64,000 nucleotides of DNA. Origin: Trichobilharzia regenti. Lineage: Eukaryota > Platyhelminthes > Trematoda > Strigeidida > Schistosomatidae. This document shows, one piece after another, positions 19,370 through 30,508 of this stretch. Location: positions 45,233,459 to 45,297,458 of the forward strand of contig OX235265.1 of NCBI GenBank assembly GCA_944472135.2. The letters run 5' to 3'. Below the pieces are notes generated by a model. That model did not search any database. It had not been told where the DNA came from and saw only the letters and a program-made list of their open reading frames with translations. A program made the position numbers and the translations under genes. Position 1 is the first letter of the stretch; each line of letters starts with the position of its first letter.

Positions 19370-20789
19370 AATAGTGTCAGGCAAGAAATAACTAACTTTT
19401 TTCATCCAGTAAATAAACACTGTCCTTCATCCGTCCTTATATATTTCCTCAATTTTCACTTTTATTAGTTCTATTATATTTATGGTCCTGTTGCTTTTTT
19501 GTTTCACTTTCATAATTGCAAATACCAAATTATGTCTGTGACTGGTGTAATATTTGTTTTTCTCCTCACCATATCATGCAAAGAGAACATTATATTCAAT
19601 ATTTTTAAACATGCTAGGATTTCTATACGGCACTGACAATACTGTGTGAAACAAGCCCAAGGCAATTTTCACTTGTATTATTATTACTACCTTAGCTGTT
19701 ATTATTATTTCCATTCTATATGCTGCATGTATTTGACATTGCCCCTATTGTAAATGTGGAAGATTTTCTGTGTGATTATTTTTATAACTTTGTGTGATTT
19801 ATTTATAATTTGAGGAAATCAGATGCCATATTGTGATTAATGCTGAAAAATCCATTCTGTATCACAAGTTCCTTTGGGAATAAGGTAAATCATTATTATT
19901 ACTGTTTGATACGACTCATTGTTAGTTAGAATTTCGAATACACCGCTGTACAGTTTGATAATAAATTCGCTGAATAAGGTCTCCTCGCCGAATCACTTGT
20001 TTTATGAAATTAAACAATTATTCTGGTCTCAGTTGTCTTGCACATTTCCGGTGCCGCCTTAGACGAATAAAATGTTTCGTGGTTTAACCATCCACCTCAC
20101 AGAACAAAATCACAAAATAACCGTAGGAATATATCGTACTTCTGTAGGTCTGTATGTAAGTCCTTATTAGTTCCAACTCGGTAAAGTTTGCATGCAGAAC
20201 CGTGTGTACTTACAGGAAAACACACAAAAGGTCTCAGGGCATTAACAAGTAAGTGAATGAAAAGACTCAATAATCAGGGTCAGAAAAAGGAGGCTTCACT
20301 ATGATAAGGCATGAGTTTAAATGGTAATCACTAGTGGAATGAAGGTGACACCTAGGTTGACTAAAGGGATACTCCACATGAAATTTTAAACACGTAATTT
20401 CCTCCAAAGACACGACATCAGTCCAGACATCCGTAATCTTTTCTGGAGAGCGCCTTCAAGGCTATTATCTCGTGACATCTTGGACCTTTTCTTAGTGTTC
20501 TTAAGGTTCAAAGGCTGGGTTCTTGTAAAGACATAGGTGGTGCAACGTCGGAACAGTCCACTTTGTGTGGTGAAAATCTAGTGATGACAGAATATGCAGC
20601 AGTGACAGACCTTCCTAGGTGAAATTTGACTACCGTATTACGATTTATCACCATGTATCTTTAAATAACAATAAAAACAACAACGGGATATTTGCCTAAT
20701 GGATGGTAAAGTACAACAACAGGTTTTCAGCTCTGCCTTCAGGCATTGAATTATTTGAACTTACAGCAAATTTCAAAGAACCTATCCCT
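19370..20789. other. anonymous spacer sequence
   Basis: I find no convincing gene. AT-rich sequence with scattered stops in all frames lies between the Bel LTR fragment and the Gypsy-like LTR tail. Confidence 0.55.
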
Positions 20790-20880
20790 AAGTTCCTATT
20801 GTTACAAAGACGCTCCGCACTGATAAATACTATGTACTCTCTTCGACTTTAACTCTAAAACACCAGTATTGTAAGAAGGA
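20790..20880 (-). repeat. LTR tail fragment related to the Gypsy LTR end
   Basis: On the minus strand ATAGTATTTATCAGTGCGGA, then GCGTCTTTGTAACA and ATAGGAACTTAG, closely resemble 14552-14598 behind the Gypsy integrase. The complete Bel element begins right after AAGGA at 20876-20880, so this sequence was part of the insertion target. Confidence 0.5.
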
Positions 20881-21241
20881 TGTCAATGGAGTTGAAGATT
20901 GAACGATCAATTCATGGTTGTTTGCTCAAAATCAACTTCCCCAATTTTCGCGGAGGCATCAATACGACAGTCATCGTCTCATCGGTCGCTGTTCAGAAAG
21001 AAGTAAGCAGTAAACCATCAGAAATAATCTTGTGATTTATTATTGTAATATTTGTTCACAGACCTTAGTTCAAATATTATTTTTATATGTTGGTGTTGCA
21101 ATAAAGAATTCCCAAGCGGCCAATCGGTGTTTTGGTTTTTGCGTCCGTTATAACTAAGCGTTTCTGAAAAACTTCAAGGAACAGCGTGAGCCCGAGCGTA
21201 GCAAGAGCTGGGCATTAACGGTTAACGAGACGTCACTGACA
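20881..21241 (+). repeat. 5' LTR of complete Bel element
   Basis: It runs TGTCAATGGAG...GTCACTGACA. It carries the poly(A) signal GCAATAAAGAATTC and a T/G-rich tail typical of the R-U5 side. Confidence 0.95.
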
Positions 21242-21386
21242 GTTTCTGACGGTAGAAACAGATTCTGGCGGATTCAGACAGTTGGTGAAAGTTTGGATAG
21301 TCGCCGTTCATTTTCCCTGGTGCCGGTCAAGTCCTCTTTGAACAAGCAATATCTGGAACGATTTTGGAATTGGGTCAAGTTCAACA

Positions 21387-23210
21387 ATGCCTGGGTCAAA
21401 GAAGGGACAGAGTGTCTCGGATGCAAACAGGAAAGTAAGTGACTTGTCTGTTAATTGTAACGATGTGTCTGATGTTAAGTATGATATGGTTGATGTTACT
21501 GTTTCGCCGTTCAAGGATAATACGAACATCAAACTCCCTAAGTTTGAACCACGGTGTTTCGATGGAAACCCGGCTGATTATTTACAATTTGTAAAGGAGT
21601 TTGAGATCATGTTGAGTAGTTTTCTATTAAGTGATGAATTGAAATTGATGTATTTGATGAGGTATTACACTGGAGATGCTTCAAGAGCTATACAGTGCTG
21701 TAAGCTCATTCCCCCTAATGAGGGATACGCTGAGGCTATGAGCATATTACGTCAAAGGTTTGAAAGACCTTCAATGATTGTAGGGAACGTATACGAAGCT
21801 GTCAAAGGTAACGGCAGTCAGCTTCAAGATGACTCCAAGGCACTTACTGAGTTTCTGGATAATCTTATGACTTATAAGAATACCTTGATTTCTATGAATT
21901 GCATGAGTGACCTCAACTCGAGATCAGTCCTAGAGGTAATTGCGAGACGCCTACCTACTCGGCTGCAAAGGAAGTGGGTAAAAATAAGCTCTTGTATAGA
22001 GGAGGAGGGTATCGAGCCAAGGTTTGATGATATTCTTAGACTGGTGAAGGACAGTGTCAACCAGGCGATGGGCAAATTCGCCAGCATTTTGCATTCTAAG
22101 GTAGAACCTAAGGAGCCAGTGAATATAAGGAAGGCATTTGTAGTGAAGTCTCAAGACACAACGAGAAAAGATGAGTGTATTGTTTGCCATAACATGCATC
22201 AATTGAGTGATTGTAGTCGCTTTATCGCTATGTCACCCGTAGAAAGGTTAGAAATGGCAAAGCAGAAGCGGCTGTGTTTCAGTTGTTTAAAGATTGGGCA
22301 TACAAAGTGGAATTGTAAGGCGACAAACAAGGGAAGTAGGGGTTTAACGGATATGCATCCACTTCTGAGAACAGTGAACGAACCTGGGAATTCGGTTAAT
22401 TGTAATAGTATCTCTAGACCCCTTGACATCCCACAACTTTTCTTAGGGGTATTACCAGTTAAGGTGAAAGGACCGAAATCTTCAGTAGAGACTTATGCAT
22501 TGTTGGATAATGGTTCAGACGTTACATTGATAGATGCTAAACTGGCTGGTTGCTTGGGTAATAAAGGCCCAAAGCAACCCTTGGTTGTAAATACTTTCAA
22601 TTATGCGAAAACAGTAGTATGTGAGCGAGTGTCATTTCAGTTAGAATCCTTGGCTACTGGGGAGACCGTGGAAGTGCATACTGCTTACACTACCTCCAGT
22701 ATGAAACTTGGCGAAGCTATAGTACCTAGTCGTGAAACCGTTGTCGGTAAGCCATACCTGTGTGACATACCTCTTCCAAAACTGCAAGATGGAAGAGTGA
22801 GAGAACTCATTGGATGTAGTGTGCCAGAAGCTCACAAGGTATTAGAAGAGAGATTTGGAGGCAGAGATGATCTGTTTGCGACGAAAACACCACTGGGATG
22901 GACAGTGAGAGGACCTATACCCATAGTCCACATATCATCATTAGTTACAAACGATGGGGACAAACTAGAAACTATGATTAAAAATATGTATGACAAGGAG
23001 TTTTGTGACTGCGGTGTCCCAGGGAGGGGTCGTTCTGTAGAAGACTTAAAAGCAGTTAAAATAGCCGAGGACTCTTGTAAATACGAAAACGGGCGTTTCA
23101 GAGTTGGCCTACCATGGAGATTCAAAGATAGACAGTTGGTTTGTAATAGGAAAGTTGCTCTTAAGAGACTAATGGGTTTACAGAAGAAATTTCTGTCAGA
23201 TATAATATAA
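21387..23210 (+). CDS. Bel/Pao gag, protease and N-terminal pol (interrupted)
   Basis: This 607-codon frame starts at MPGSKKGQSVSDANRK. Residues ~50-230 form the gag region (DUF1759-like; GDASRAIQCCKLIPPNEGYA, NGSQLQDDSKALTEF). Two zinc knuckles follow at about 263-275 (CIVCHNMHQLSDC) and 296-309 (CFSCLKIGHTKWNC, CX2CX4HX4C). The aspartic protease lies around 371-382 (ALLDNGSDVTLID, with DNG in place of the usual DSG/DTG). N-terminal pol begins near 477 (VPEAHKVLEERFGG) and runs to LMGLQKKFLS. The frame ends in the inserted repeat, just where the right-arm copy reads KKFLTDADLWTKY. Bel elements normally make one gag-pol polyprotein, so this truncated product would lack RT activity. Confidence 0.92.
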   Translation: MPGSKKGQSVSDANRKVSDLSVNCNDVSDVKYDMVDVTVSPFKDNTNIKLPKFEPRCFDGNPADYLQFVKEFEIMLSSFLLSDELKLMYLMRYYTGDASRAIQCCKLIPPNEGYAEAMSILRQRFERPSMIVGNVYEAVKGNGSQLQDDSKALTEFLDNLMTYKNTLISMNCMSDLNSRSVLEVIARRLPTRLQRKWVKISSCIEEEGIEPRFDDILRLVKDSVNQAMGKFASILHSKVEPKEPVNIRKAFVVKSQDTTRKDECIVCHNMHQLSDCSRFIAMSPVERLEMAKQKRLCFSCLKIGHTKWNCKATNKGSRGLTDMHPLLRTVNEPGNSVNCNSISRPLDIPQLFLGVLPVKVKGPKSSVETYALLDNGSDVTLIDAKLAGCLGNKGPKQPLVVNTFNYAKTVVCERVSFQLESLATGETVEVHTAYTTSSMKLGEAIVPSRETVVGKPYLCDIPLPKLQDGRVRELIGCSVPEAHKVLEERFGGRDDLFATKTPLGWTVRGPIPIVHISSLVTNDGDKLETMIKNMYDKEFCDCGVPGRGRSVEDLKAVKIAEDSCKYENGRFRVGLPWRFKDRQLVCNRKVALKRLMGLQKKFLSDII

Positions 23211-23697
23211 TATATATTCTCATATAAACATATAAATTTACATGAAAATGCATGCCATTTTTACAGGCACGATCAAGTATGATATAATATCAAATCGTAG
23301 ATTGTCTACAAGTTTATAATGTTTCAACAGTTAAATATTTGATATATATATAAATACACATTGTCTGAACTAGGCTGTATAGTTATTGAATTGTACAATT
23401 GTCCTCCAGGTTGAGCGGGAAAATCGACTTCGTTTCGTTTTCATCCCGTGATTGTCGGCATACGATAACCAACCAATATTGAGGTAGGTACAACGTTTAT
23501 AACGGATTGGAAGCTGATTTTAGAAAAGTAAAAGTGCTAAGGTGAATCAATAAAGTGTAATGAAACGGGTAAGTGCAAGTATCACTAATAAATGCATTAA
23601 TATAGAAAACTCCCTAGGCTGACAACGTTCATTTGCAATGTATAATGCTACGCGTATATCTGGTAGTATCATGATGTTCACTTTTGGTTTTAATACA
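23205..23697 (+). repeat. unnamed interspersed repeat, copy 2, inserted in Bel pol
   Basis: The insertion is delimited by comparison with uninterrupted pol (15835-15880): CTGTCAGAT on the left and TACAGATGCAG on the right, suggesting a 5-bp CAGAT duplication. It has no coding capacity, AT-rich ends and no clear inverted repeats. It is homologous to 3190-3610. Its 3' edge (TTTTAATACAG) resembles a splice acceptor, but no matching donor is apparent. Confidence 0.8.
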
Positions 23698-26157
23698 GAT
23701 GCAGAACTCTGGACTTAATATAAGGATGTCGTCGACAAACACGTGATGAAGGGTTACGTTGAAAGACTAGTTGATCAGAGTGAGCCAGGGAAGTGGTATT
23801 TGCCCCATCATCCCGTCTTTAACCCGAGGAAGCCAGGTAAACTCCGTGTGGTGTTTGATTGTTCTGCGAAACATGAAGGAGTCTCTTTAAATGATAATCT
23901 GTATAGTGGCCCAGATTGCGTGAGCTCATTAGTGGGACTGCTATTAAGATTCAGAAAGTTTACAGTTGCTGTCGCGGCGGATATTGAGGAAATGTTCCTA
24001 CAGGTGAAGGTGCCAGAGAGTGACAGAGATCACTTGAGGTTTTTGTGGTTTGATGACGGTCCTTGTGGTAAGGTGTCAGAATATAGGATGACAGTGCATC
24101 CATTTGGTGCCACGTCCTCCCCGTTTTGTGCTAATTTTGCTCTACGAAAGGCAGTGTCCACATTTGGTTCTAATGATTTGCTGGACGTCATAGATTGTTG
24201 CTTCTACGTGGATGATTGTTTAGCCTCCTTCGATGATGATAAGTCTGCAGTTAGATTTGCAACAAGCATTACTGAAGTGTTAGCTAAGGCCGGCTTTCGT
24301 CTAACTAAGTGGGTCTCGAACAGCCTAGACGTTTTGAAGCATATAGATCCAGAAGACAGAGCACCTACCGTACGAGATTTGCCTGTTGATACTCTACCAG
24401 TTGAACGCACATTAGGTATGCGATGGGATGTGAACTCTGATACCTTTGGATTTAGTGTTGGTGATATTGATAAGCCAGTTACTCGGAGAGGTGTGCTCTC
24501 TGTGTTGTCGTCCGTGTTTGACCCACTTGGATTAGTAGCACCTTATCTACTTCCGGCTAGGAGGTTATTTCAAGAGACATGCAGGAAAGGGTTACAGTGG
24601 GATGAACCATTAAGTGAGAGGCAGAGAGAAGAGTGGAAGGGGTGGGTTAACAGTTTAAGAATGCTGAATCTACATTCCGTCTCACGTCCACTTAAGCCGT
24701 CGAGAAATCATGATATAATTGACTTCCATGTTTTTTCTGATGCCTCTGAGGTTGGATTTGGTGCAGCCGTATACATCAGAACCACCTTAAGGAATGATAT
24801 AGATGTTAGCCTGGTGATGGGTAAATCTAGAGTTGCACCTCTAAAGACGGTTTCGATTCCGAGATTAGAACTTAATGCAGCCTTACTAGCTGCGCAGTTA
24901 TTCACAACGGTGTGTAAAGAGTTGGATTACCCCAAGCATCCCGTAACGTTTTGGACTGATTCGATGTCTGTGATATATTATATACGCAACGAGTCAGCAA
25001 GATATGCATGTTTTGTAGCTAACAGAGTATCTCAAATTCGTGAACTAACAACTGTTGAGCAGTGGAGGTACGTACCGTCTGGAAAAAATCCAGCTGATCT
25101 AGCCTCGCGAGGAGTTATTGATATGAATGTGGTTAAAAATAAGTGGTGGAAAGGTCCAGAGTTCTTGCTAAGGGCTGATAGTATGTGGCCTCGTAGAGAA
25201 GATGAACCACCGATAAACGAGTGTGCCTTGGAGTTGAAGACAAGTGTCAGTTTAACATCTACTCAAGAAAGACATTCAGGTTTACATCCACTTTTTAAAT
25301 ATTATTCTTCTTGGTACAAACTACTGAAAGCTGTTGCGTGGTTGACACGATATGTTACGTATTTAAAGGTCATGCATCTTGCGGGATACGAAAATATGAA
25401 TGTGGGGCCTTTGAGAGTCGAAGATATTAGAAATGCAGAGTTAGCGATTTTGAGGGCTGCTCAGTGGGAAGCGTGGGGTGAGATTGCCAAGGAGGATAGT
25501 CCCGATTTCGCAGATTTCAAGGTGCGGTTAGATAGATTATCTCCGATAGTTTCCGAAGGGATCGCTAGAGTTGGTGGACGTCTACAAATGTTAGAATCGT
25601 CATATGAGACCCGTCATCCGGCTTTATTACCTTGCTACCATCCAGTCACTGATCTCATTATAAGACACTACCATGTTCTTGAAGGTCATTTGGGTACTTC
25701 GCAAGTACTATCAAGTATTCGATGTAAGTTCTGGATAGTGAAGGGAGGTACTGCTGTCCGTAAAATAATTGATAAGTGCATGGAATGTAAACTCCGAAAT
25801 GCTCGTCCAGTACAGCAGATGATGGCACCACTCCCAGCGTGGCAAGCTTCTGAAGGGAATTATCCATTTGAGTACGTTGGGGTGGATTTGTTCGGACCTT
25901 TTGTAGTGAAGAGAGGCAGAACCCTATGTAAAAGATATGGCTGTTTATTCACCTGTTTGAAAATGAGAGCTGTGCATATTGAGATGGTTCATACGCTAAC
26001 TACTGATTCATTCGTGCTAGCATTACATAGATTTATAAATCGCCGGGGTGTACCGAAGATGATGTTCAGCGACAGAGGGACTAATTTTGTTGGCTGTCAC
26101 GCCGAGCTTAAAGAGTACTTCGAAGGTCCCAAACGAGAGTTCAGGAAGAGTTACTGA
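23698..26157 (+). CDS. Bel/Pao pol: RT, RNase H and integrase (interrupted)
   Basis: Pol resumes at DAELWT, hits a TAA where the arm copy has AAA, then is open for 804 codons from 23743. Residue positions count from 23743. RT motif A is ADIEEMFLQV (~77) and the catalytic box FYVDDCLASF (~154) is intact. RNase H contains FSDASEVGFGAAVY (~330) and FWTDSMSVIYYI. Integrase has HYHVLEGHLG and CMECK (~641-682, zinc finger), then VGVDLFGPF (~712, Asp 1) and FSDRGTNFVG (~775, Asp 2). A one-base deletion in a C run near 26130 (CCC where the right-arm copy has CCCC) shifts the frame before the catalytic Glu. Confidence 0.92.
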
Positions 26158-26788
26158 AAAGGAACATCGAGTGGCACTTCAATCCACCACATGCCAGCCA
26201 TAGAGGGGGCTATGGGAAAGACTTATAGGAATTATCAAGCGTATTTTAAGCTCCATAATTAAAAACCAGAGTTTGAATGACGAAACGCTGGAGACATTTT
26301 TTTGTGAAGCTGAACGAATATTAAATGACCGGCCGTTATCACCTGTGAGGGACGACGTCAAGGATTTTGATGTGTTAACCCCAAATAAATTATTGTTATT
26401 GAGAGGCAACCCTGGCATAGAGGACTCAAGCGGGGAAGGAATACCTACGATTAAAAGATGGAAACAAGCCAGGCACATGAAAGATATATTTTGGAAAAGA
26501 TGGTTAAAGGAGTATGTTCTAACACTGCAAACCAGGGACAAGTGGAAAAAGTTGTGCCGAAACTTAAAGGTTGGTGACATAGTATTAGTAGCAGATAAAT
26601 GTGCCACAGGTAGGTGGCCTTTGGGAGTGGTAGTAAGGCTAATCTGTAGTGGTGATGGATTGGTGAGGACGGTTGAGGTGAGAACAAGTTGTGGAATGTT
26701 GGTGCGAGATATTAGAAAACTGTGTCTACTGGAAGGTGCTGAGAGTAGAGAGTCGGAGGATGAAACACTAGACGATTTTCCAACCTAG
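26158..26788 (+). CDS. Bel/Pao integrase C-terminal part, frameshifted
   Basis: Downstream of the frameshift a second small deletion near 26205 turns the RGELWERLIG region of the right-arm copy into AGAGGGGGCTATGGG, destroying the catalytic Glu codon. From 26273 the frame is open (171 codons): DETLETFFCEAERILNDRPL, RHMKDIFWKRWLKEYV, then the DUF5641-like LKVGDIVLVADKCATGRWPL with VEVRTSCGMLVRDIRKLCLL. It ends in DDFPT and TAG at 26788. This terminal peptide recurs as a stub in both arms. Confidence 0.9.
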
Positions 26789-27553
26789 AGCGTCAACCTG
26801 AGAAGGGTTGTAGGCGTACTGCTGTAAGTCCTGCAATTCTTCAAAGGAATTCCATCGAGACACGATCTGCGAGTTTGTGTGTACTGTTTGTATATACGTG
26901 TGGTGTGTCATATCAATTGGTGTTTTTGGATTCACGGTGTTTACTTGTTGTTTTCGTATCTTGTTGTTATTGCGTAATTTTGTTAAAATTTTCGTCGTGA
27001 TTACTTCTGAAGTTGTTTCTAGTCTTCTACGTTCGGGAATGAATTGATTGATGTTTAGAGACAGCAGATGGGGCGTATACGCCGGGGAGGCTAGGCTATT
27101 GCTGAGAATGAAATGCATACGGAGATAATGATTAGCTGTGATCCCACACGACGGGGAGCGTGAGTGTAGACGACTGAGGCTCGCATGCGTCACCGCTACT
27201 AGAACTGAGGCAGAATGAGTGACAAGCGATTGCAGCTGTGATTGGTAGTGAGTAGATAAGAGGATGTGCGTAGAGTATCGTGAGGTACTGCCATAGTCAC
27301 GTTGCATTCTGCAAGAGTCATTCTAGCAAGTGGAGATTGTGTTGCAAGATGTCAAGAGGATGCCTTTAACTGGAAGGCGCAGGTCGTCATTGATGTGTGA
27401 GATTGTGCTGTGGGTATGCTTGTGGTGTGTTGGCTTTTCTGTTCGTTTTCCATTTCAACTCTGTCCATGTGACCCAGGTTCTCGCAATGGCATCCAAGTC
27501 AACGTGTATTGGTCGTGAAGAAAAAAGGGATGGATCCGTATTTTCCCGGGGAG
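26789..27553 (+). promoter_or_regulatory. Bel 3' UTR with hairpin and polypurine tract
   Basis: This noncoding stretch between pol and the 3' LTR carries one conserved hairpin (26802-26842). It then has the block shared with the LINE leader up to about 27310, then unique sequence. Purine runs GAAGAAAAAAGGGATGGA (27517-27534) and GGGGAG (27548-27553) precede the LTR; the latter is the likely plus-strand primer. Confidence 0.75.
26802..26842 (+). promoter_or_regulatory. conserved hairpin in Bel 3' UTR
   Basis: GAAGGGTTGTAGG pairs with CCTGCAATTCTTC over 13 positions (G-U pairs counted) around CGTACTGCTGTAAGT. It starts 14 nt after the pol stop codon. Confidence 0.6.
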
Positions 27554-27914
27554 TGTCAATGGAGTTGAAGATTGAACGATCAATTCATGGTTGTTTGCTC
27601 AAAATCAACTTCCCCAATTTTCGCGGAGGCATCAATACGACAGTCATCGTCTCATCGGTCGTTGTTCGGAAAGAAGTAAGCAGTAAACCATCAGAAATAA
27701 TCTTGTGATTTATTATTGTAATATTTGTTCACAGACCTTAGTTCAAATATTATTTTTATATGTTGGTGTTGCAATAAAGAATTCCCAAGCGGCCAATCGG
27801 TGTTTTGGTTTTTGCGTCCGTTATAACTAAGCGTTTCTGAAAAACTTCAAGGAACAGCGTGAGCCCGAGCGTAGCAAGAGCTGGGCATTAACGGTTTACG
27901 AGACTTGACTGACA
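27554..27914 (+). repeat. 3' LTR of complete Bel element
   Basis: It runs TGTCAATGGAG...CTTGACTGACA, the same length as the 5' LTR and nearly identical to it. The target duplication AAGGA follows. Confidence 0.95.
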
Positions 27915-28131
27915 AAGGAAGTTATATTGTTTGGCAATTAAAGCAGAGTGAAGTAAAACTAAAAGGTAAAAGTCTATAAACAAATGTTTTATACAAAATT
28001 AAGAAGTACTTTTATTCGTTTTTGTTCGTCTTCTTCGAACTTGTACACGATCGAACCATTCGCGCCTTCGAGTTGCCCACTAATGGCTACCAGTTCCAAG
28101 AACAAACGTTCAACGTTCACGTCCATTGACA
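27915..28131 (-). repeat. second LTR type at the 3' end of the right-hand Bel element (interrupted)
   Basis: On the minus strand, directly after CCGGGGAG (polypurine-like), the sequence starts TGTCAATGGACGTGAACG. It carries ACGAATAAAAGT and runs into the AAGGA duplication of the complete Bel element, which evidently inserted here. Beyond the first ~10 bp it does not match the 5' LTR of the same element at 32614-32983. A 3' LTR should match its 5' LTR, so this element has mismatched ends. Confidence 0.6.
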
Positions 28132-28864
28132 CTCCCCGGCAAAGACGGGCCCATCCCTTTTTTCTATAGCGATGATAACCTCGAACTGAACTGCCAATGC
28201 GGGAACCTAGGCCAACAGGGACTAGGCTAAAATGGAAAAGTAACACAAAATATCTCAACGCACAACAAGCATACCACATCACACCGGCGCGTGGAATCTA
28301 CGCTCCCTGTAGACAGCACCACCACTGATCTGGCTCACGAAGTGTTGGTTGCTTCATATCACTCTGGCACATTCCTCTCCCCGGCGTATCCAATCGCATA
28401 CACTGACTCTAACACTACTCGATTTGTCCACAGGTTTAGAGGACTAAAAACGACTTCAGAAGTATTTACAATAGCATTACAAGATGATTCACACAATGTG
28501 ACAACTAGAAATAAACCGACAATTAGATGAATTGGAACCCAATTCAATTTTTAACACAAATGTATCCACTACCAATACATCAATTGTTGTGGATTCCGCC
28601 CCGACGAGATACCTTTGAAGAACTGTAGGACTTGCAGCAGTACGCCTGCAAACCTTCTCAGGTTAACGACCCATGTGGAATACGTCCGGATAAAAACAAA
28701 ATTAACCAACAGATAGATGAGAGATGATATCAATTCAGTATATACAATATGAACATATGTACAAAATAACACACCAAGTACGATGGACTGAGCTTCGACG
28801 TGCTACCCTTTAAGAATTGTAGGACTTACAGTAGTACGCCTACAACTCTTCTCAGGATGACGCC
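28132..28864 (-). promoter_or_regulatory. diverged Bel 3' UTR with two hairpin units
   Basis: It follows the pol stop at 28865 on the minus strand and is homologous to the 3' UTR at 26789-27553, but diverged. Two hairpin units lie 194 bp apart. The nearer (28811-28851: GAAGAGTTGTAGG with CCTACAATTCTTA) pairs at 12 of 13 positions. The farther (28617-28657) has two mismatches. An ATACGCCGGGGAG block is shared with the other copies. Confidence 0.7.
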
Positions 28865-30490
28865 CTAGGTTGGAAAATCGTCAAGTGGTTTATACTCCGA
28901 CTCTCTACTCTCAGCACCTTCCAGCAGGCACAATTTATTAATGTCCCTCAACAACATTCCACAACTTGTTCTCACCTCAACCGAACTCACCAATCCATCA
29001 CCACTACAGATTAGCCTTACTACCACTCCCAAAGGCCACCTACCTGTGGCACATTTATCTGCCACTAATACTATGTCACCAACCTTTAAGTATCGGCACA
29101 ACTTTTTCCACTTGTCCCTGGTTTGCAGTGCTAGAACATACTCCTTTAACCATCTTTTCCAAAATATATCTTTCATATGCCTGGCTTGTTTCCATCTTTT
29201 AATCGTAGGTATTCCTTCCCCACTTGAGTCCTCTATGCCAGGGTTGCCTCTCAATAACAATAATTTATTTGTGGTTAACACATCAAAATCCTTGACGTCG
29301 TCACTCACAGGTGATAGCGGCCGGTCATTTAATATTCTTTCAGCTTCACAAAAAAATGTCTCCAGCGTTTCGTCATTCAAACTCAGGTTTTTAATTATGG
29401 AGCTTAAAATACGCTTGATAATTCCTATAAGTCTTTCCCATAGCTCGCCTCTATGTCTGGCATATGATGGATTGAAGTGCCACTCGATATTCCTTTTCAG
29501 TAACTCTTCCTGAACTCTCGTTTGGGGACCTTCGAAGTACTCTTTAAGCTCGGCGTGACAGCCAACAAAAGTACTCCCTCTGTCGCTGAACATCATCTTC
29601 GGTACACCCCGGCGATTTATAAATCTATGTAATGCTAGCACGAATGAATCAGTAGTTAACGTATGAACCATCTCAATATGCACAACTCTCATTTTCAAAC
29701 AGGTGAATAAACAGCCATATCTTTTACATAGGGTTCTGCCTCTCTTCACTACAAAAGGTCCGAACAAATCCACTCCAACGTACTCAAATGGATAATTCCC
29801 TTCAGAAGCTTGCCACGCTGGGAGTGGTGCCATCATCTGCTGTACTGGACGAGCACTTCGGAGTTTACATTCCATGCACTTATCAATTATTTTACGGACA
29901 GCAGTACCTCCCTTCACTATCCAGAACTTACATCGAATACTTGATAGTACTTGCGAAGTACCCAAATGACCTTCAAGAACATGGTAGTGTCTTATAATGA
30001 GATAAGTGACTCGCTGGTAGCAAGGTAATAAAGCAGGATGACGGGTCTCATATAACGATTCTAACATTTGTAGACGTCCACCAACTCTGGCGATCCCTTC
30101 GGAAACTATCGGAGATAATCTATCTAACCGCACCTTGAAATCTGCGAAATCGGGACTATCCTCCTTGGCAATCTCACCCCACGCTTCCCACTGAGCAGCC
30201 TTCAAAATCGCTAACTCTGCATTTCTGATATCTTCGACTCTCAAAGGCCCCACATTCATATTTTCGTATCCCGCAAGATGCATGACCTTTAAATACGTAA
30301 CATATCGTGCCAACCACGCAACAGCCTTCAGTAGTTTGTACCAAGAAGAACAATATTTAAAAAGTGGATGTAAACCTGAATGTCTTTCTTGAGTAGATGT
30401 TAAACTGACACTTGTCTTCAACTCCAAGGCACACTCGTTTATCGGTGGTTCATCTTCTCTACGAGGCCACATACTATCAGCTCGTATCAA
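28865..30490 (-). CDS. Bel/Pao integrase region, intact frame (right-hand element)
   Basis: This 541-codon frame encodes the C-terminal half of Bel pol. The H2C2 zinc region (HYHVLEGHLGTSQV, CMECKLR) is followed by the catalytic core with all three acidic positions: VGVDLFGPF, FSDRGSTFVG and RHRGELWERLIG. A DUF5641-like domain follows (LKVGDIVLVADKCATGRWPL). It ends in PLDDFPT. The frame opens at MIRADSMWPRREDEPP just after a TGA at 30506 that replaces a Trp codon found in the complete element. It continues past the arm breakpoint at 30424, so only this side keeps the whole element. It is the best-preserved integrase here, but it is cut off from RT by stops. Confidence 0.92.
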   Translation of the reverse strand: MIRADSMWPRREDEPPINECALELKTSVSLTSTQERHSGLHPLFKYCSSWYKLLKAVAWLARYVTYLKVMHLAGYENMNVGPLRVEDIRNAELAILKAAQWEAWGEIAKEDSPDFADFKVRLDRLSPIVSEGIARVGGRLQMLESLYETRHPALLPCYQRVTYLIIRHYHVLEGHLGTSQVLSSIRCKFWIVKGGTAVRKIIDKCMECKLRSARPVQQMMAPLPAWQASEGNYPFEYVGVDLFGPFVVKRGRTLCKRYGCLFTCLKMRVVHIEMVHTLTTDSFVLALHRFINRRGVPKMMFSDRGSTFVGCHAELKEYFEGPQTRVQEELLKRNIEWHFNPSYARHRGELWERLIGIIKRILSSIIKNLSLNDETLETFFCEAERILNDRPLSPVSDDVKDFDVLTTNKLLLLRGNPGIEDSSGEGIPTIKRWKQARHMKDIFWKRWLKEYVLALQTRDKWKKLCRYLKVGDIVLVADKCATGRWPLGVVVRLICSGDGLVSSVEVRTSCGMLLRDINKLCLLEGAESRESEYKPLDDFPT

Positions 30491-30508
30491 GAACTCTGGA
30501 CCTTTCCA

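Larger units (their letters stand above)
20881..27914 (+). mobile_element. structurally complete Bel/Pao LTR retrotransposon (7034 bp)
   Basis: The 361-bp LTRs at 20881-21241 and 27554-27914 both start TGTCA and end TGACA. The element is flanked by a perfect 5-bp target duplication, AAGGA (20876-20880 and 27915-27919). I count about five LTR differences, so insertion is fairly recent. Internal order is gag (two zinc knuckles), DUF1758-type protease, RT with YVDD, RNase H, H2C2 integrase, DUF5641-type C terminus, then a 765-bp 3' UTR. Coding is broken by an inserted repeat (23205-23697) and two small deletions in integrase, so it could move only with proteins supplied elsewhere. The family resembles schistosome Sinbad-type Bel elements (inference). 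Confidence 0.95.

Noticed and set aside
23190..23700. Pol interruption read as an intron
   Set aside because: The right edge resembles an acceptor, but there is no GT donor at the left edge, the sequence recurs at 3190, and a CAGAT duplication brackets it.
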